Shown here piece by piece: positions 55,929-64,000 of a stretch of 64,000 bases of DNA. A program made the position numbers and the translations under genes. How positions within the stretch are numbered: position 1 is the stretch's first letter; every line of letters begins with the position of its first letter. The stretch is from Bacteroidales bacterium (GTDB lineage: Bacteria; Bacteroidota; Bacteroidia; Bacteroidales; F082): positions 62,001 to 126,000 of the forward strand of contig JANQGJ010000098.1 in assembly GCA_028277395.1 (NCBI GenBank). The letters run 5' to 3'. The notes below the pieces were generated by a model. That model did no database searches. It was not told the origin of the DNA and was given only the letters and a program-made list of their open reading frames with translations.

Positions 55929-57527
55929 ATGTTCAAAAAAATTCCCCATACGTACGTTATCGTTTTTAGCATCATTATACTATCTGCTATACTCACATGG
56001 ATTATTCCGGGTGGAGAATACAGCAGACAAAAAATAACGGTAAATGGTGTTGAACGAACAGTAATCGAAAAGGGATCTTTTAAATACATAGAAAATGACC
56101 CGCAATCATGGCAGATTTTTGAATCATTTTTTCAGGGATTCGTTAACCAGTCAGGAATAATAATATTCATCCTTATGATAGGTGGAGCTTTTTGGATTGT
56201 AAACAGTACAAAAGCTATTGATATTGGCATTTTATCATTTTTAAAATACACCAAAAAACTTGAAAAAAACAAGATACTTAAAAAGCTTGGGGTCAACAAC
56301 ATTATTCTTACGCTAATAATGCTTGTATTTAGTGTTTTTGGAGCAGTGTTTGGCATGAGTGAAGAAACCATTGCATTTATTATTATCCTGGTTCCCCTGT
56401 CCATATCAATGGGTTACGATTCGATAGTTGGTGTTGGAGTAAGTTTTGTTGCTGCCGGTCTGGGTTTTGCCGGAGCTGTGCTTAATCCTTTCACAATAGG
56501 AATTGCTCAAGGTATTGCCGATCTCCCGCTATTTTCAGGATTTGCATACAGATTATTTTGCTGGGTAGTGATAAATATTGTGGGTATTGTGTGGATGTTA
56601 CGATATGCAGCCAATATAAAGAAAAATCCGGAAAAATCACCGGCTTACAAAACCGACGAATATTGGAGGAAGAGAAATGAGTCGGATAAAAATATGGAAA
56701 TCTCCTACCATACACCTACAATAGCCTGGTATGTTTTTATATTGATTGCTGTTGGTCTTACGATATTTTCATGGATATATCCTATGTCAACCATAAAAAT
56801 TGGTAATTCCGTTAATGTTATACCTGCTATTCCGGTTTCAACAGCTTTGTTTGTAATACTTGGGTTTATAAGTCTCAGGAAATCTATTCACTTTTTTGTA
56901 CTCAATTTATTGTTGTTTACAATAATATTCTTAATTGTTGGTGTTATGGGTTATGGATGGTACATTGAGGAGATTGCAAGTTTATTTCTTGCCATGGGAT
57001 TATTTTCAGGTGTAGCATATAACTATCATGCCAATGATGTTACTAAACAATTTCTTGAAGGGTCCAAAGACATACTTTCGGCAGCACTCATAGTTGGCCT
57101 TGCCGGTGGTATTCTGGTTGTTTTGGAAGATGGTAAAATTATAGATACAATATTACACAATGTTTCATCATCAATGGAAGGTATGGGTAAATTAGGTACT
57201 GTTAGTGTAATGTATGGGATTCAAAATATTATCAATGTCATTATTCCATCAGGCTCTGCAAAAGCTGCTTTAACAATGCCTGTAATGGCTCCTTTTTCTG
57301 ACCTCGTAAATTTATCACGTCAGGCAACAGTTATGGCATTTCAGTTTGGTGATGGATTTACAAATATGATAACTCCAACCTCTGGTGTACTAATTGGTGT
57401 TTTGGGAGTTGCAAGAATTCCATATGACAGCTGGGTAAAATGGATAGCACCATTTATGCTCGTGTTACTGATTCTTGGATGGTTACTTCTTATTCCAACG
57501 GTTACAATGGAGCTGAGTGGATTTTGA
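55929..57527 (+). CDS. YfcC/DcuC-family inner-membrane transporter
   Basis: A 532-residue protein with about 12-14 hydrophobic helices. The N-terminal IPHTYVIVFSIIILSAILTWIIPGGEY is characteristic of YfcC-type carriers, and the conserved FGMSEETIAF and NVIIPSGSAKAA are also typical. Family members carry C4-dicarboxylates or basic amino acids and often act with deiminase or fermentation pathways. The substrate is not visible. Monocistronic with its own promoter. Confidence 0.88.
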   Translation: MFKKIPHTYVIVFSIIILSAILTWIIPGGEYSRQKITVNGVERTVIEKGSFKYIENDPQSWQIFESFFQGFVNQSGIIIFILMIGGAFWIVNSTKAIDIGILSFLKYTKKLEKNKILKKLGVNNIILTLIMLVFSVFGAVFGMSEETIAFIIILVPLSISMGYDSIVGVGVSFVAAGLGFAGAVLNPFTIGIAQGIADLPLFSGFAYRLFCWVVINIVGIVWMLRYAANIKKNPEKSPAYKTDEYWRKRNESDKNMEISYHTPTIAWYVFILIAVGLTIFSWIYPMSTIKIGNSVNVIPAIPVSTALFVILGFISLRKSIHFFVLNLLLFTIIFLIVGVMGYGWYIEEIASLFLAMGLFSGVAYNYHANDVTKQFLEGSKDILSAALIVGLAGGILVVLEDGKIIDTILHNVSSSMEGMGKLGTVSVMYGIQNIINVIIPSGSAKAALTMPVMAPFSDLVNLSRQATVMAFQFGDGFTNMITPTSGVLIGVLGVARIPYDSWVKWIAPFMLVLLILGWLLLIPTVTMELSGF

Positions 57528-57603
57528 TAAGCATTAATTTTTCCTGCCTAACCTTCAAAATCTAATTTAGATTTATTCTATTCCTATTAAAACATCAAAT
57601 GTT

Positions 57604-57611
57604 TATTTTTG
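57604..57611 (+). promoter_or_regulatory. -7 box of the DUF3857 gene pair
   Basis: TATTTTTG, 47 nt before ATG 57659, is a TAnnTTTG match for the two-gene DUF3857 operon. Confidence 0.4.
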
Positions 57612-57658
57612 TGGGAAATGAATAGACTTTTTCCGAAAAACCCCTCACCATTTTTAAT

Positions 57659-59545
57659 ATGAATAAAGTATTATTTCTATTTTTCTCCGTTTTTTTGTTT
57701 ACGGTTAATATATCAGCCCAGAAACAGATTGAATTTGCAAGAAAATTAAAAAAACAGTTCCCGAAAGACAAAGTTATAATTACAAATTCCAAAGTAGTTG
57801 TTGAATTTGACTATAATTCGAAATACGGGATATTCGCCAGGGAAAAGATTGAAGAAAATTTCATGACTCTTGAAAAGAATATTGAATTTATTTATCCGAT
57901 CTTTTACTCTGATGACGTTGAAATAGATGATTTTGATACCGGCCCTCATTCAAGAGTAAAAAAGGATGAATATTATACCAGCAACGGGATTTTTCATGAC
58001 GACATAAAGGTAAAATATTCACATTTTAAGATCCCATTTTTCAGTGGTGAGTCACACCTCAAAGCAGAACTGAAATATACTAATGTGAGATATATTCCCA
58101 ACGTATATTTCAGCAAACCTTACAGAATACTGGAAAAAGAAATACAATTTGTGATCCCTGAATACATGGACATTGATTTAATTCTACTAAATACCGAAAA
58201 TTATGACGTTATTATTTCAGAGCTTTTCGAGAAAAAGAATAGAATAGTAACTTACAAAATAAAAAATCTGAAAAGCATGTCGAAAGATGAGGAACTACCG
58301 GGAAAATCTTATTTGTACCCTCATATTTTCATACATGTAAAAAGTTACACCAGTGATGGTAAAAAGATCAAAGTTTTTGAAACCACAGCTGATCTTTATA
58401 ATTGGTATAGTGATCTGGTTTCAGAAACTGAATATGAAAATGAAACCGAAGAACTTGAAGCACTTGTAAACAGTTTAATCAAACCTGATCTTACAGATAT
58501 TGAGAAAATCCAACGTATTTTTTATTGGGTACAGGATAACATTCGATATATAGCCTTTGAAGATGGTTTAGCCGGGTTTCAACCTGCCAGTTGCCAAAAA
58601 GTACTTAATAACAGATATGGCGATTGTAAAGGAATGGCCAATTTAACAAAAGAAATGTTGGTAATTGCAGGTTTCGACGCCAGATTAGCCTGGCTGGGCA
58701 CAAGAAGAATCGCATATGATTATTCTGTACCTTCACTGGCTGTTGACAATCATATGATATGTGCATTATTGTACAATAATGAGATATTATACCTGGACGC
58801 TACTGAAAAATATTCAAAACTTGGTGAGTATGCCGAAAGAATTCAAAACAGGAATGTGTTGATCCAAAATGGTGACAGTTATTTACTTGAAACAATTCCT
58901 GAGTCGGCACCCGACCAAAACAAGCAGAATTACACAATGAACCTTACTTTAGGCGAAGATATGTTGATTGAAGGTGATCTTGTTGTTGAACTTGCAAGTG
59001 AATCACGTGCCCAATTGATGAACTTAATGAGTTCAATCCCTGAAAAAGAATGGGAAAAAGCCATAAAATACTATTTAAGAAGTGGTAATGACCTTGTGTC
59101 AGTTACTGATGTTAAACTACCTGATTTGAGTCGTGATCAAAAATACGAGTTCTCCGGAAACTTATCATTTACTGATAAGATAAGCACATTCGACAATGAG
59201 GCTTATTTATATTTAGATCCATTCACCTTTTTCTCCGGTTATAAACTTGATGAAGACAGAGAATTTGCACTTTGGTTTAGCTACAAGAAAGATATTGAAC
59301 TCAATATAAGTCTTAAAATCCCTGATGAATGGGAAATAGTATCGTTACCGGAAAGCTTTACTGTTGATAATGAGGAATTCTATTTTTCAACTAATACATA
59401 TTTTGATAATAACGATATAAACTACACCATGTCCGGAAAAATCCCGAAAGCAGTAATATCCGGTTATAATATCACAACATGGAATGATGCTATAGTACAA
59501 TTAATTCAAAACTACGAACAACCCATAATCCTGAGAAAAAAATAA
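57659..59545 (+). CDS. Exported DUF3857/transglutaminase-like protein
   Basis: A 628-residue protein with a signal peptide (LFLFFSVFLFTVNISAQ). The N-terminal beta part (about 30-260) is DUF3857-like, followed by a transglutaminase/protease fold (about 270-390) whose Cys-His-Asp triad is visible in YGDCKGMANL, VDNHMICAL and YLDATEKY. The C-terminal part resembles DUF3858. Such proteins are widespread in Bacteroidota, often in pairs, and are thought to act in the periplasm on peptides or polysaccharide-linked substrates; the actual reaction is unknown. The next gene is a paralogue 4 nt downstream. Confidence 0.85.
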   Translation: MNKVLFLFFSVFLFTVNISAQKQIEFARKLKKQFPKDKVIITNSKVVVEFDYNSKYGIFAREKIEENFMTLEKNIEFIYPIFYSDDVEIDDFDTGPHSRVKKDEYYTSNGIFHDDIKVKYSHFKIPFFSGESHLKAELKYTNVRYIPNVYFSKPYRILEKEIQFVIPEYMDIDLILLNTENYDVIISELFEKKNRIVTYKIKNLKSMSKDEELPGKSYLYPHIFIHVKSYTSDGKKIKVFETTADLYNWYSDLVSETEYENETEELEALVNSLIKPDLTDIEKIQRIFYWVQDNIRYIAFEDGLAGFQPASCQKVLNNRYGDCKGMANLTKEMLVIAGFDARLAWLGTRRIAYDYSVPSLAVDNHMICALLYNNEILYLDATEKYSKLGEYAERIQNRNVLIQNGDSYLLETIPESAPDQNKQNYTMNLTLGEDMLIEGDLVVELASESRAQLMNLMSSIPEKEWEKAIKYYLRSGNDLVSVTDVKLPDLSRDQKYEFSGNLSFTDKISTFDNEAYLYLDPFTFFSGYKLDEDREFALWFSYKKDIELNISLKIPDEWEIVSLPESFTVDNEEFYFSTNTYFDNNDINYTMSGKIPKAVISGYNITTWNDAIVQLIQNYEQPIILRKK

Positions 59546-59549
59546 ACAG

Positions 59550-61769
59550 ATGAAAAAATTAATGATGATTTTAACTACCTGTGCGATTATTACAGTTACC
59601 ATACAGGCACAGGAAACACCTGAAATCGGTTATTACTACAAATTTAAAGAAGATCATGTTCTTGATTTTTGCTGGAATAGTAATGATCCAAATGTTAACG
59701 ACACTGTTGTTCCTGAAGAATGGAAAAATGAATCCGCAGTTTTTTTGTATTTCGAAAATTACTATGAAACAATAAGATTAAAATCGAAAGCACAGGCATT
59801 AAGTTATATATCACACTATAGAATTAAGATACTTGACAATTCAGCACTGGAAAAGTTCTCAGAGATCTACTATTCACGCGATCCTTTAGGAAATTATTCG
59901 ATCAACTGGGGATCAGCAGTAAGACAGAAGAATTTTCTGGGAATAAAAATAATTAAACCCAATGGTAATGAAATTGTACTTGAAAGTGACAACTTCATAA
60001 AAGATGATAACGGAGGTAAGAAGGTAGCGGTCCCAAATCTTGAAGTTGGTGATATAATCGATTATTATCAATATACATACGATTATGGAAATCCTTACTC
60101 GTATGCTATTATTGATAAATTCATAATTGGAGGGAATTACCCGATAAAGCACTTCAAATATCAGTTGCTAACAAACAGGCATTGGAAAGTTATGTTAACA
60201 ACAGGTCCAAACGGTCCTGAAATCAAAGAGAAAAAAATCGGAAAAAAATTCTACAAATTCAGTATTACAGGTTCCGATTTCAATTCAGGAGCAGATGTTA
60301 TGTGGAATCTGCCTTATTTCGATTTCCCGTTCATAAAATTATATGTTATAAGAAGAGATGATTTCCTGAAGGATAAAGAAAAGGAAAACAAAAGACCTTA
60401 TCGAAATAACAAAATTGACAAAGATGATCTGAAAAAAGCTTATACATCATATTATCAGCAGAATAACAAGGCAACAAATGAGTATAACGGTTTTAACAGA
60501 TACCTTAAAAGGCATGGAAAAACAAACCTGTCAAAAGAGCAGAAACTGGAAGAATATTACTATTACCTGCGTCATATTTTTTTGAACAAACACTACATCT
60601 ACGACATGTACAACAACAGCATGTCATCAGCAAACAGTGAGGGAAGCACATATACACAGGTAGATCTTGAAGATGATGGCTCAAGATATTTATCGGGCTG
60701 GGAATTTACAAGCCACCTGATTTATGGTCTTAATAAAATGAATATTCGTTATGAATTAATTGCCACACCAAGAAGGAGTATTGGTTCAATATCAAACCTG
60801 TTGAGTGTTGGAGAAACCAATTACCTGATAAAAGCAAAATTGAGCGATCCGGTATATTTCTACAAACCTTCAGTATTTACAGAGTTCAACAACCTGCCTT
60901 CTGTTATTGAGGGAGCTGAGGCATATTCACTTTATTCTCCTGATAAAAGAACAAAAAATATTTCAGTAAGAAAAACCAGTATCCCCGTTTCAAATGCAGA
61001 AGATAACAGTACTATACATGAAATTGATGTATCATTTAATACTGATGACCAAAAGATTCTTGATATATATACTAAAATCACCTACAAAGGAGAACCAATG
61101 TTACGTCCCAAGTATCTTTATACTGATAAATTCAAGATGATATGGGAAGAAAATGAGCGATATAAGACCAAAAGATGGGGAGATCTGGAAAATTCCAAGG
61201 AGAAAAGAAAAATACAAATGGAGGAATTTACTGAAGCACGCGAAGAGGTAAGAAAAGAGAATTTTGCGGAGTTAGCAAAGGACTTATTTGATACCGAAGA
61301 AATTGAAATCGTTGATTACAATAATATCAACACTGGAAATCAACCCGGAGAATATGATTTCCAAATATTCTTTGATTGTACTGCAAAGGGGCTGGTTAAA
61401 AAAGTAGGACCAAATTACGTTATAAAAGCCGGACAGATCCTTGGAGGTCAGTTAACACTGGAAGAAGAAGATATGGAAAGAGAAGTAGATATATATATGC
61501 GTTATCCACGTACATTCGATTATACTGTAACAATAAATATTCCTGATGGTTATAATGCTGTGGGACTGGATAGTTTTAATGAAAACATCATTAATGCAAC
61601 CGGTTCACTTACAGCATCTGCCGCTGAAACAGATAATAAAATAATAATAAGATTTACGAAGACTTATAATCACAATTTTGAGAAAGCAGAAGACTGGCCG
61701 TTAATGAAAGAGTTTATTATTCCGGCATCTTCATTTCCATCAAAGGAAATTTTGCTTAGGAAAAAATAA
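59550..61769 (+). CDS. Exported DUF3857 protein with a degenerate transglutaminase core
   Basis: A 739-residue paralogue of the preceding gene with a signal peptide (MMILTTCAIITVTIQAQ). The DUF3857-like first half and DUF3858-like end are recognisable. The segment where the neighbour has YGDCKGM reads YLSGWEFTSHLIYGLNKMNI, without Cys, and the His position reads GETNYLIKA. It therefore seems to be a non-catalytic partner. The 4-nt gap suggests one transcript and possibly one complex with the active protein. Confidence 0.8.
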   Translation: MKKLMMILTTCAIITVTIQAQETPEIGYYYKFKEDHVLDFCWNSNDPNVNDTVVPEEWKNESAVFLYFENYYETIRLKSKAQALSYISHYRIKILDNSALEKFSEIYYSRDPLGNYSINWGSAVRQKNFLGIKIIKPNGNEIVLESDNFIKDDNGGKKVAVPNLEVGDIIDYYQYTYDYGNPYSYAIIDKFIIGGNYPIKHFKYQLLTNRHWKVMLTTGPNGPEIKEKKIGKKFYKFSITGSDFNSGADVMWNLPYFDFPFIKLYVIRRDDFLKDKEKENKRPYRNNKIDKDDLKKAYTSYYQQNNKATNEYNGFNRYLKRHGKTNLSKEQKLEEYYYYLRHIFLNKHYIYDMYNNSMSSANSEGSTYTQVDLEDDGSRYLSGWEFTSHLIYGLNKMNIRYELIATPRRSIGSISNLLSVGETNYLIKAKLSDPVYFYKPSVFTEFNNLPSVIEGAEAYSLYSPDKRTKNISVRKTSIPVSNAEDNSTIHEIDVSFNTDDQKILDIYTKITYKGEPMLRPKYLYTDKFKMIWEENERYKTKRWGDLENSKEKRKIQMEEFTEAREEVRKENFAELAKDLFDTEEIEIVDYNNINTGNQPGEYDFQIFFDCTAKGLVKKVGPNYVIKAGQILGGQLTLEEEDMEREVDIYMRYPRTFDYTVTINIPDGYNAVGLDSFNENIINATGSLTASAAETDNKIIIRFTKTYNHNFEKAEDWPLMKEFIIPASSFPSKEILLRKK

Positions 61770-61960
61770 TGAACATATTTCAAAAGGTATTTTAGAAGTT
61801 GTTGTTAATGTTTCATCTTATTTTTTACCAGAAATTCCCTCTTGATTTGCGAAATAAAATTCATAGGGACTTCGCGGTAGTATAAAACATCAATGATGAG
61901 CTGAGGTAACTTTTTTAATAATTATTATCAATTACAAACCAGATAGTAATGTTAGATAAT

Positions 61961-62986
61961 CTAACCTCCAAAACAAATATCCAGTCCTCTGGCCTTTTTT
62001 ATAAGTTTATGATCATCCGGCACAAGTCGTAATTTACTTCCAACCTCACTCAGAGGCATATCTTTTATTTTTTCTCCCTTTTTAATTACCATTCTGCCAT
62101 ATTCCTCATTGGCAATTAAATCTACAGCATAGGATCCAAATCGTGTTGCCAGGATCCTGTCCATTGGCGACGGACTTCCTCCCCGCTGTATGTATCCAAG
62201 TATAGTTTTACGCGTTTCTATACAGGTTCCTCTTTCTATTTCCCCGGCAATATATGATGCCGCCGACTGATCCTTATTAGGTTTACCAATTCCTTCCGCA
62301 ACAACTACAATTGAATATGGTTTTTTGTTTTTTGCTCTATTAAGCAGATAATCGTTAACAATATCCATGTTATAATCCAGTTCCGGTAACAGAATTACAT
62401 CACCACCCCCGGCTACACCAGAATATAACGCCAGCCAGCCTGCATGATGTCCCATAATTTCAATTACCATAATACGTTTATGGGAGTTAGCTGTTGAGTG
62501 TAATCTGTCAATGGCATCAGTAGCTATTAACAGTGCAGAATCAAATCCAAATGTTTGATCTGTTCCATAAACATCATTATCAATGGTTTTTGGAATACCA
62601 ATAATATTTAACCCGGCGTCAGCTAACCTGTCGGCAGTTTTCTGAGTCCCGTTGCCACCAATACAAACCAAACAATCAAGGCCCAGTTCATTATAAGTTT
62701 CTTTAATGATTCCGGGTTTGTCAATTTTATAACGTTTAGACTTTTTAAATGGTTTCTCACGGGAAGTTCCTAATATAGTCCCTCCTACAGTTAAAATTCC
62801 TGAAAGCATATGTTCTTCAAGTGGGAAATACTCTTTATCTAATAGTCCCAAAAAACCCGAAGATATACCAATAACTTCCATTCCATATTTAACGATAGCT
62901 GTTTTACCAACACCTCTGATAGCTGCATTCAATCCGGGGCAGTCGCCTCCTGCAGTAAGTATCCCTATTCTTTTTGGCTTTGTCAT
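61961..62986 (-). CDS. pfkA: 6-phosphofructokinase (group III-like)
   Basis: A 341-residue sugar kinase with the PfkA fold: GGDCPGLNAAIRG, the phosphate-binding GGNGT (ATP enzymes usually GGDGS, PPi enzymes GGDDT), the active-site PKTIDNDV with Lys before TIDND, and MGHHAGWLA. The Gly of GGNGT points to ATP, whereas the Lys of PKTIDND is usual in PPi enzymes; the combination of Gly and Lys is known from group III ATP-PFKs. The phosphoryl donor is thus not settled. Its start codon lies only about 25 nt from the first 9-nt repeat array, which occupies the 5' region. Confidence 0.9.
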   Translation of the reverse strand: MTKPKRIGILTAGGDCPGLNAAIRGVGKTAIVKYGMEVIGISSGFLGLLDKEYFPLEEHMLSGILTVGGTILGTSREKPFKKSKRYKIDKPGIIKETYNELGLDCLVCIGGNGTQKTADRLADAGLNIIGIPKTIDNDVYGTDQTFGFDSALLIATDAIDRLHSTANSHKRIMVIEIMGHHAGWLALYSGVAGGGDVILLPELDYNMDIVNDYLLNRAKNKKPYSIVVVAEGIGKPNKDQSAASYIAGEIERGTCIETRKTILGYIQRGGSPSPMDRILATRFGSYAVDLIANEEYGRMVIKKGEKIKDMPLSEVGSKLRLVPDDHKLIKKARGLDICFGG

Positions 62987-63012
62987 ATTATTGTTTTATT
63001 GTATATGTAGTT

Positions 63013-63201
63013 GTTAATGTTGATGTTGTGGGTGATATTGTTGCTGTGGATACTATGGCTGCTGTGGATGCTATGGCCGCTTTTGCTGCTGTGGGTTCTA
63101 TGGTCGCTTTTGTCGCTGTGGTTACTATTCTTGCTATTGTGGCTGTGGTTACTATTGTGGCTGTGGCTGCTGTAGGTGCTATTGTTGATGTGGTTGTGTA
63201 G
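63013..63201 (+). repeat. 9-nt degenerate repeat array 1
   Basis: About 21 contiguous 9-nt units with consensus GNNGCTRTK. Examples in register: GTTGCTGTG (63040-63048), GATACTATG, GCTGCTGTG, GATGCTATG, then GCCGCTTTT, GTCGCTGTG, GTTACTATT, GTGGCTGTG to 63201. The G at position 1 and CT at 5-6 are nearly fixed, positions 2-3 vary most, and positions 7 and 9 alternate A/G and G/T; GCTGTG and CTATK units tend to alternate, giving an 18-nt higher period. Units at the left end (63013-63039) are more decayed. On the minus strand it reads CAYAGCNNC. The array lies between the four-helix-bundle gene and pfkA. Confidence 0.92.
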
Positions 63202-63368
63202 AGGGTTTTTTGAATATTGAATAAGATGGTATTATTATGTTTGTAATAGCTAAAGTAACCATTATAACAATGGCCGGAATTGAGTATATCACTATACAAA
63301 TCTATTCGATCGCTTTCTCCGTTATTGTAAGTTTCGTTATACATTATTTTGATCTTATTTATGATCAA
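63202..63368. other. Unique spacer between array 1 and the four-helix-bundle gene
   Basis: This 167-nt AT-rich stretch has no gene I can support. Open frames on both strands run from it into array 1 only because the 9-nt unit is a multiple of three and free of stop codons. The left edge reads GTAGAGGG (63198-63205), similar to GTATAGGG (63771-63778) at the other edge of the single-copy cassette. Confidence 0.5.
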
Positions 63369-63734
63369 CTATTTCTTGCTTTTTTCCAGAGACTTCAAAA
63401 AATTATTGATTTTTATTCCCAACTTCTGTAGTCTTAAATGCAAATCATTATACAATTGTTCATCTTTGAGTGAATTTGTTTCAAACAGAGTTTCCAAATG
63501 ATCAATAGTTTCATCATTGGAGGATAATGCATATACCATAAACCGGATATGATCTGCAACATATTTCTTTCGTCCATAACCTTCAACAATATTTGATTTC
63601 ACTGATTTACTTGATCTTCGTATCTGACTACCTACTTCATATAGTTCAAACTTTGGCAGCTCTAATGTCATTTTATGAATATCAATCACAATGGACCTGG
63701 ATAATTTCCAAATATTTAATTTTTTATAACTCAA
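63369..63734 (-). CDS. Four-helix-bundle protein, IVP/S23 family
   Basis: A 121-residue protein matching the family named after ORFs in 23S rRNA intervening sequences, also the fold of the Avd accessory protein of diversity-generating retroelements. Family features: [10 protein letters not shown], an amphipathic helix, [19 protein letters not shown] (the QIRRA..SI..NIAEG signature) and three further helices. The trimeric or pentameric basic bundle binds nucleic acid in Avd. The start is TTG 63734; an in-frame stop lies four codons upstream and no ATG is available. No 23S rRNA, reverse transcriptase or variable-repeat gene is present, so the role here is unknown. The gene lies between two 9-nt repeat arrays. 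Confidence 0.9.
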   Translation of the reverse strand: MSYKKLNIWKLSRSIVIDIHKMTLELPKFELYEVGSQIRRSSKSVKSNIVEGYGRKKYVADHIRFMVYALSSNDETIDHLETLFETNSLKDEQLYNDLHLRLQKLGIKINNFLKSLEKSKK

Positions 63735-63781
63735 TGCATTAGTTTTTTAAAATTGAATTCTGGTGATTTAGTATAGGGTGG

Positions 63782-64000
63782 GGTGCTATTGGTGCTGTGG
63801 TATCTATGGGTGCTATTGTCTCTATGGTGGCTGTGGTATCTGTGGATACTATGGCCACTATTGCTGCTGTGGCCACTATTGGTGCTGTTGTATTTATAGT
63901 AGCTGTTGTATCTGTGGGTGCTATGGCCGCTATTGCTGCTGTGGTGGCTATTGGTGCTATTGTTTCTATGGTGACTGTGGTGGCTATGGTGCTGTTGTAT
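63782..64000 (+). repeat. 9-nt degenerate repeat array 2, running off the window
   Basis: At least 24 units of the same GNNGCTRTK consensus, e.g. GGTGCTATT, GGTGCTGTG, GTATCTATG, GTGGCTGTG, GCCACTATT, GCTGCTGTG. Spacing stays exactly 9 nt from 63782 to about 63997. The strand orientation is the same as array 1. Units are not identical copies but vary at positions 2-3, 4, 7 and 9. It begins 47 nt upstream of the TTG start of the four-helix-bundle gene and reaches the last base, so its true length is unknown. Confidence 0.92.

Noticed and set aside
62974-63201. A 75-residue hydrophobic open frame on the plus strand through repeat array 1
   Set aside because: It is stop-free only because the repeat unit is 9 nt and lacks stop codons in that frame; it overlaps the pfkA start antisense and has no family pattern.
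62988-63368. A 126-residue Thr/Ala-rich open frame on the minus strand after the four-helix-bundle gene
   Set aside because: Its C-terminal half is translated repeat and the N-terminal part resembles no family; more likely an open frame by composition, though transcription through it is possible.
63369-63734. An intervening sequence inside a 23S rRNA gene
   Set aside because: No rRNA sequence flanks the four-helix-bundle gene; both sides are repeat arrays.
63369-63734. A diversity-generating retroelement with Avd
   Set aside because: No reverse transcriptase, template repeat or variable target gene is seen within the window, though the locus continues past its end.
63013-64000. CRISPR array
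   Set aside because: The unit is only 9 nt with no unique spacers and no cas genes; it is a degenerate tandem repeat.

Overview
The window reads as chromosomal DNA of an anaerobic, fermentative member of the Bacteroidota, most like Bacteroidales/Marinilabiliales-type relatives; this assignment is inference from gene content. Supporting signs are AT-rich sequence, type IX secretion C-terminal domains on two secreted proteins, promoters of the TTTG / TAnnTTTG class, a hybrid two-component system ending in an AraC domain, an S46 dipeptidyl-peptidase, an IcmF-type fused mutase, and very few Shine-Dalgarno-like sites. No rRNA, tRNA, insertion sequence, phage gene or CRISPR array was seen.

Layout. 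1-5.5 kb: a partial outer-membrane-type protein, a T9SS-secreted surface protein, a TPR hybrid sensor kinase and a 58-residue winged-helix protein. 5.7-6.6 kb: CorA. 6.7-11.7 kb (minus): a metY-metX-thrA operon for homocysteine synthesis. Its leader holds two consecutive attenuators, each a Met-rich short ORF followed by an intrinsic terminator and preceded by a matching antiterminator arm. 11.8-14.6 kb: a Cache-PAS sensor kinase and a NarL-type regulator. 14.8-26.9 kb: one long [FeFe]-hydrogenase operon with a receiver protein, bifurcating HydC-HydB-HydA, an H-cluster protein fused to a histidine kinase (probable H2 sensor), a second receiver, a receiver-kinase hybrid and the maturases HydG, HydF and HydE. 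27-40.5 kb: MATE exporter, DAHP synthase/chorismate mutase, S46 peptidase, fused B12 mutase (IcmF), butyrate kinase, a secreted deacetylase-like protein and an SLC13 carrier. 40.5-45.4 kb (minus): metF and B12-dependent metH behind a SAM-I riboswitch. 45.7-61.8 kb: an alpha-2-macroglobulin-like protein lacking its thioester, a CtpA protease, a TonB-C-like small protein, a T9SS GH18 protein, a YfcC-family transporter and a pair of DUF3857 proteins. 62-64 kb: pfkA, then a four-helix-bundle (IVP/S23-like) gene lying between two arrays of a degenerate 9-nt repeat, the second running off the window.

How the genes work together. Methionine synthesis is split between two RNA controls: metYX-thrA by Met-codon leader peptides, metH-metF by a SAM riboswitch. 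The hydrogenase operon carries its catalytic, maturation and putative H2-sensing parts together, which fits disposal of fermentation electrons as H2, while IcmF and butyrate kinase point to short-chain acyl-CoA fermentation.

The two least explained structures are the tandem Met-leader attenuator (11352-11672) and the four-helix-bundle gene inside the 9-nt repeat arrays (63013-64000).
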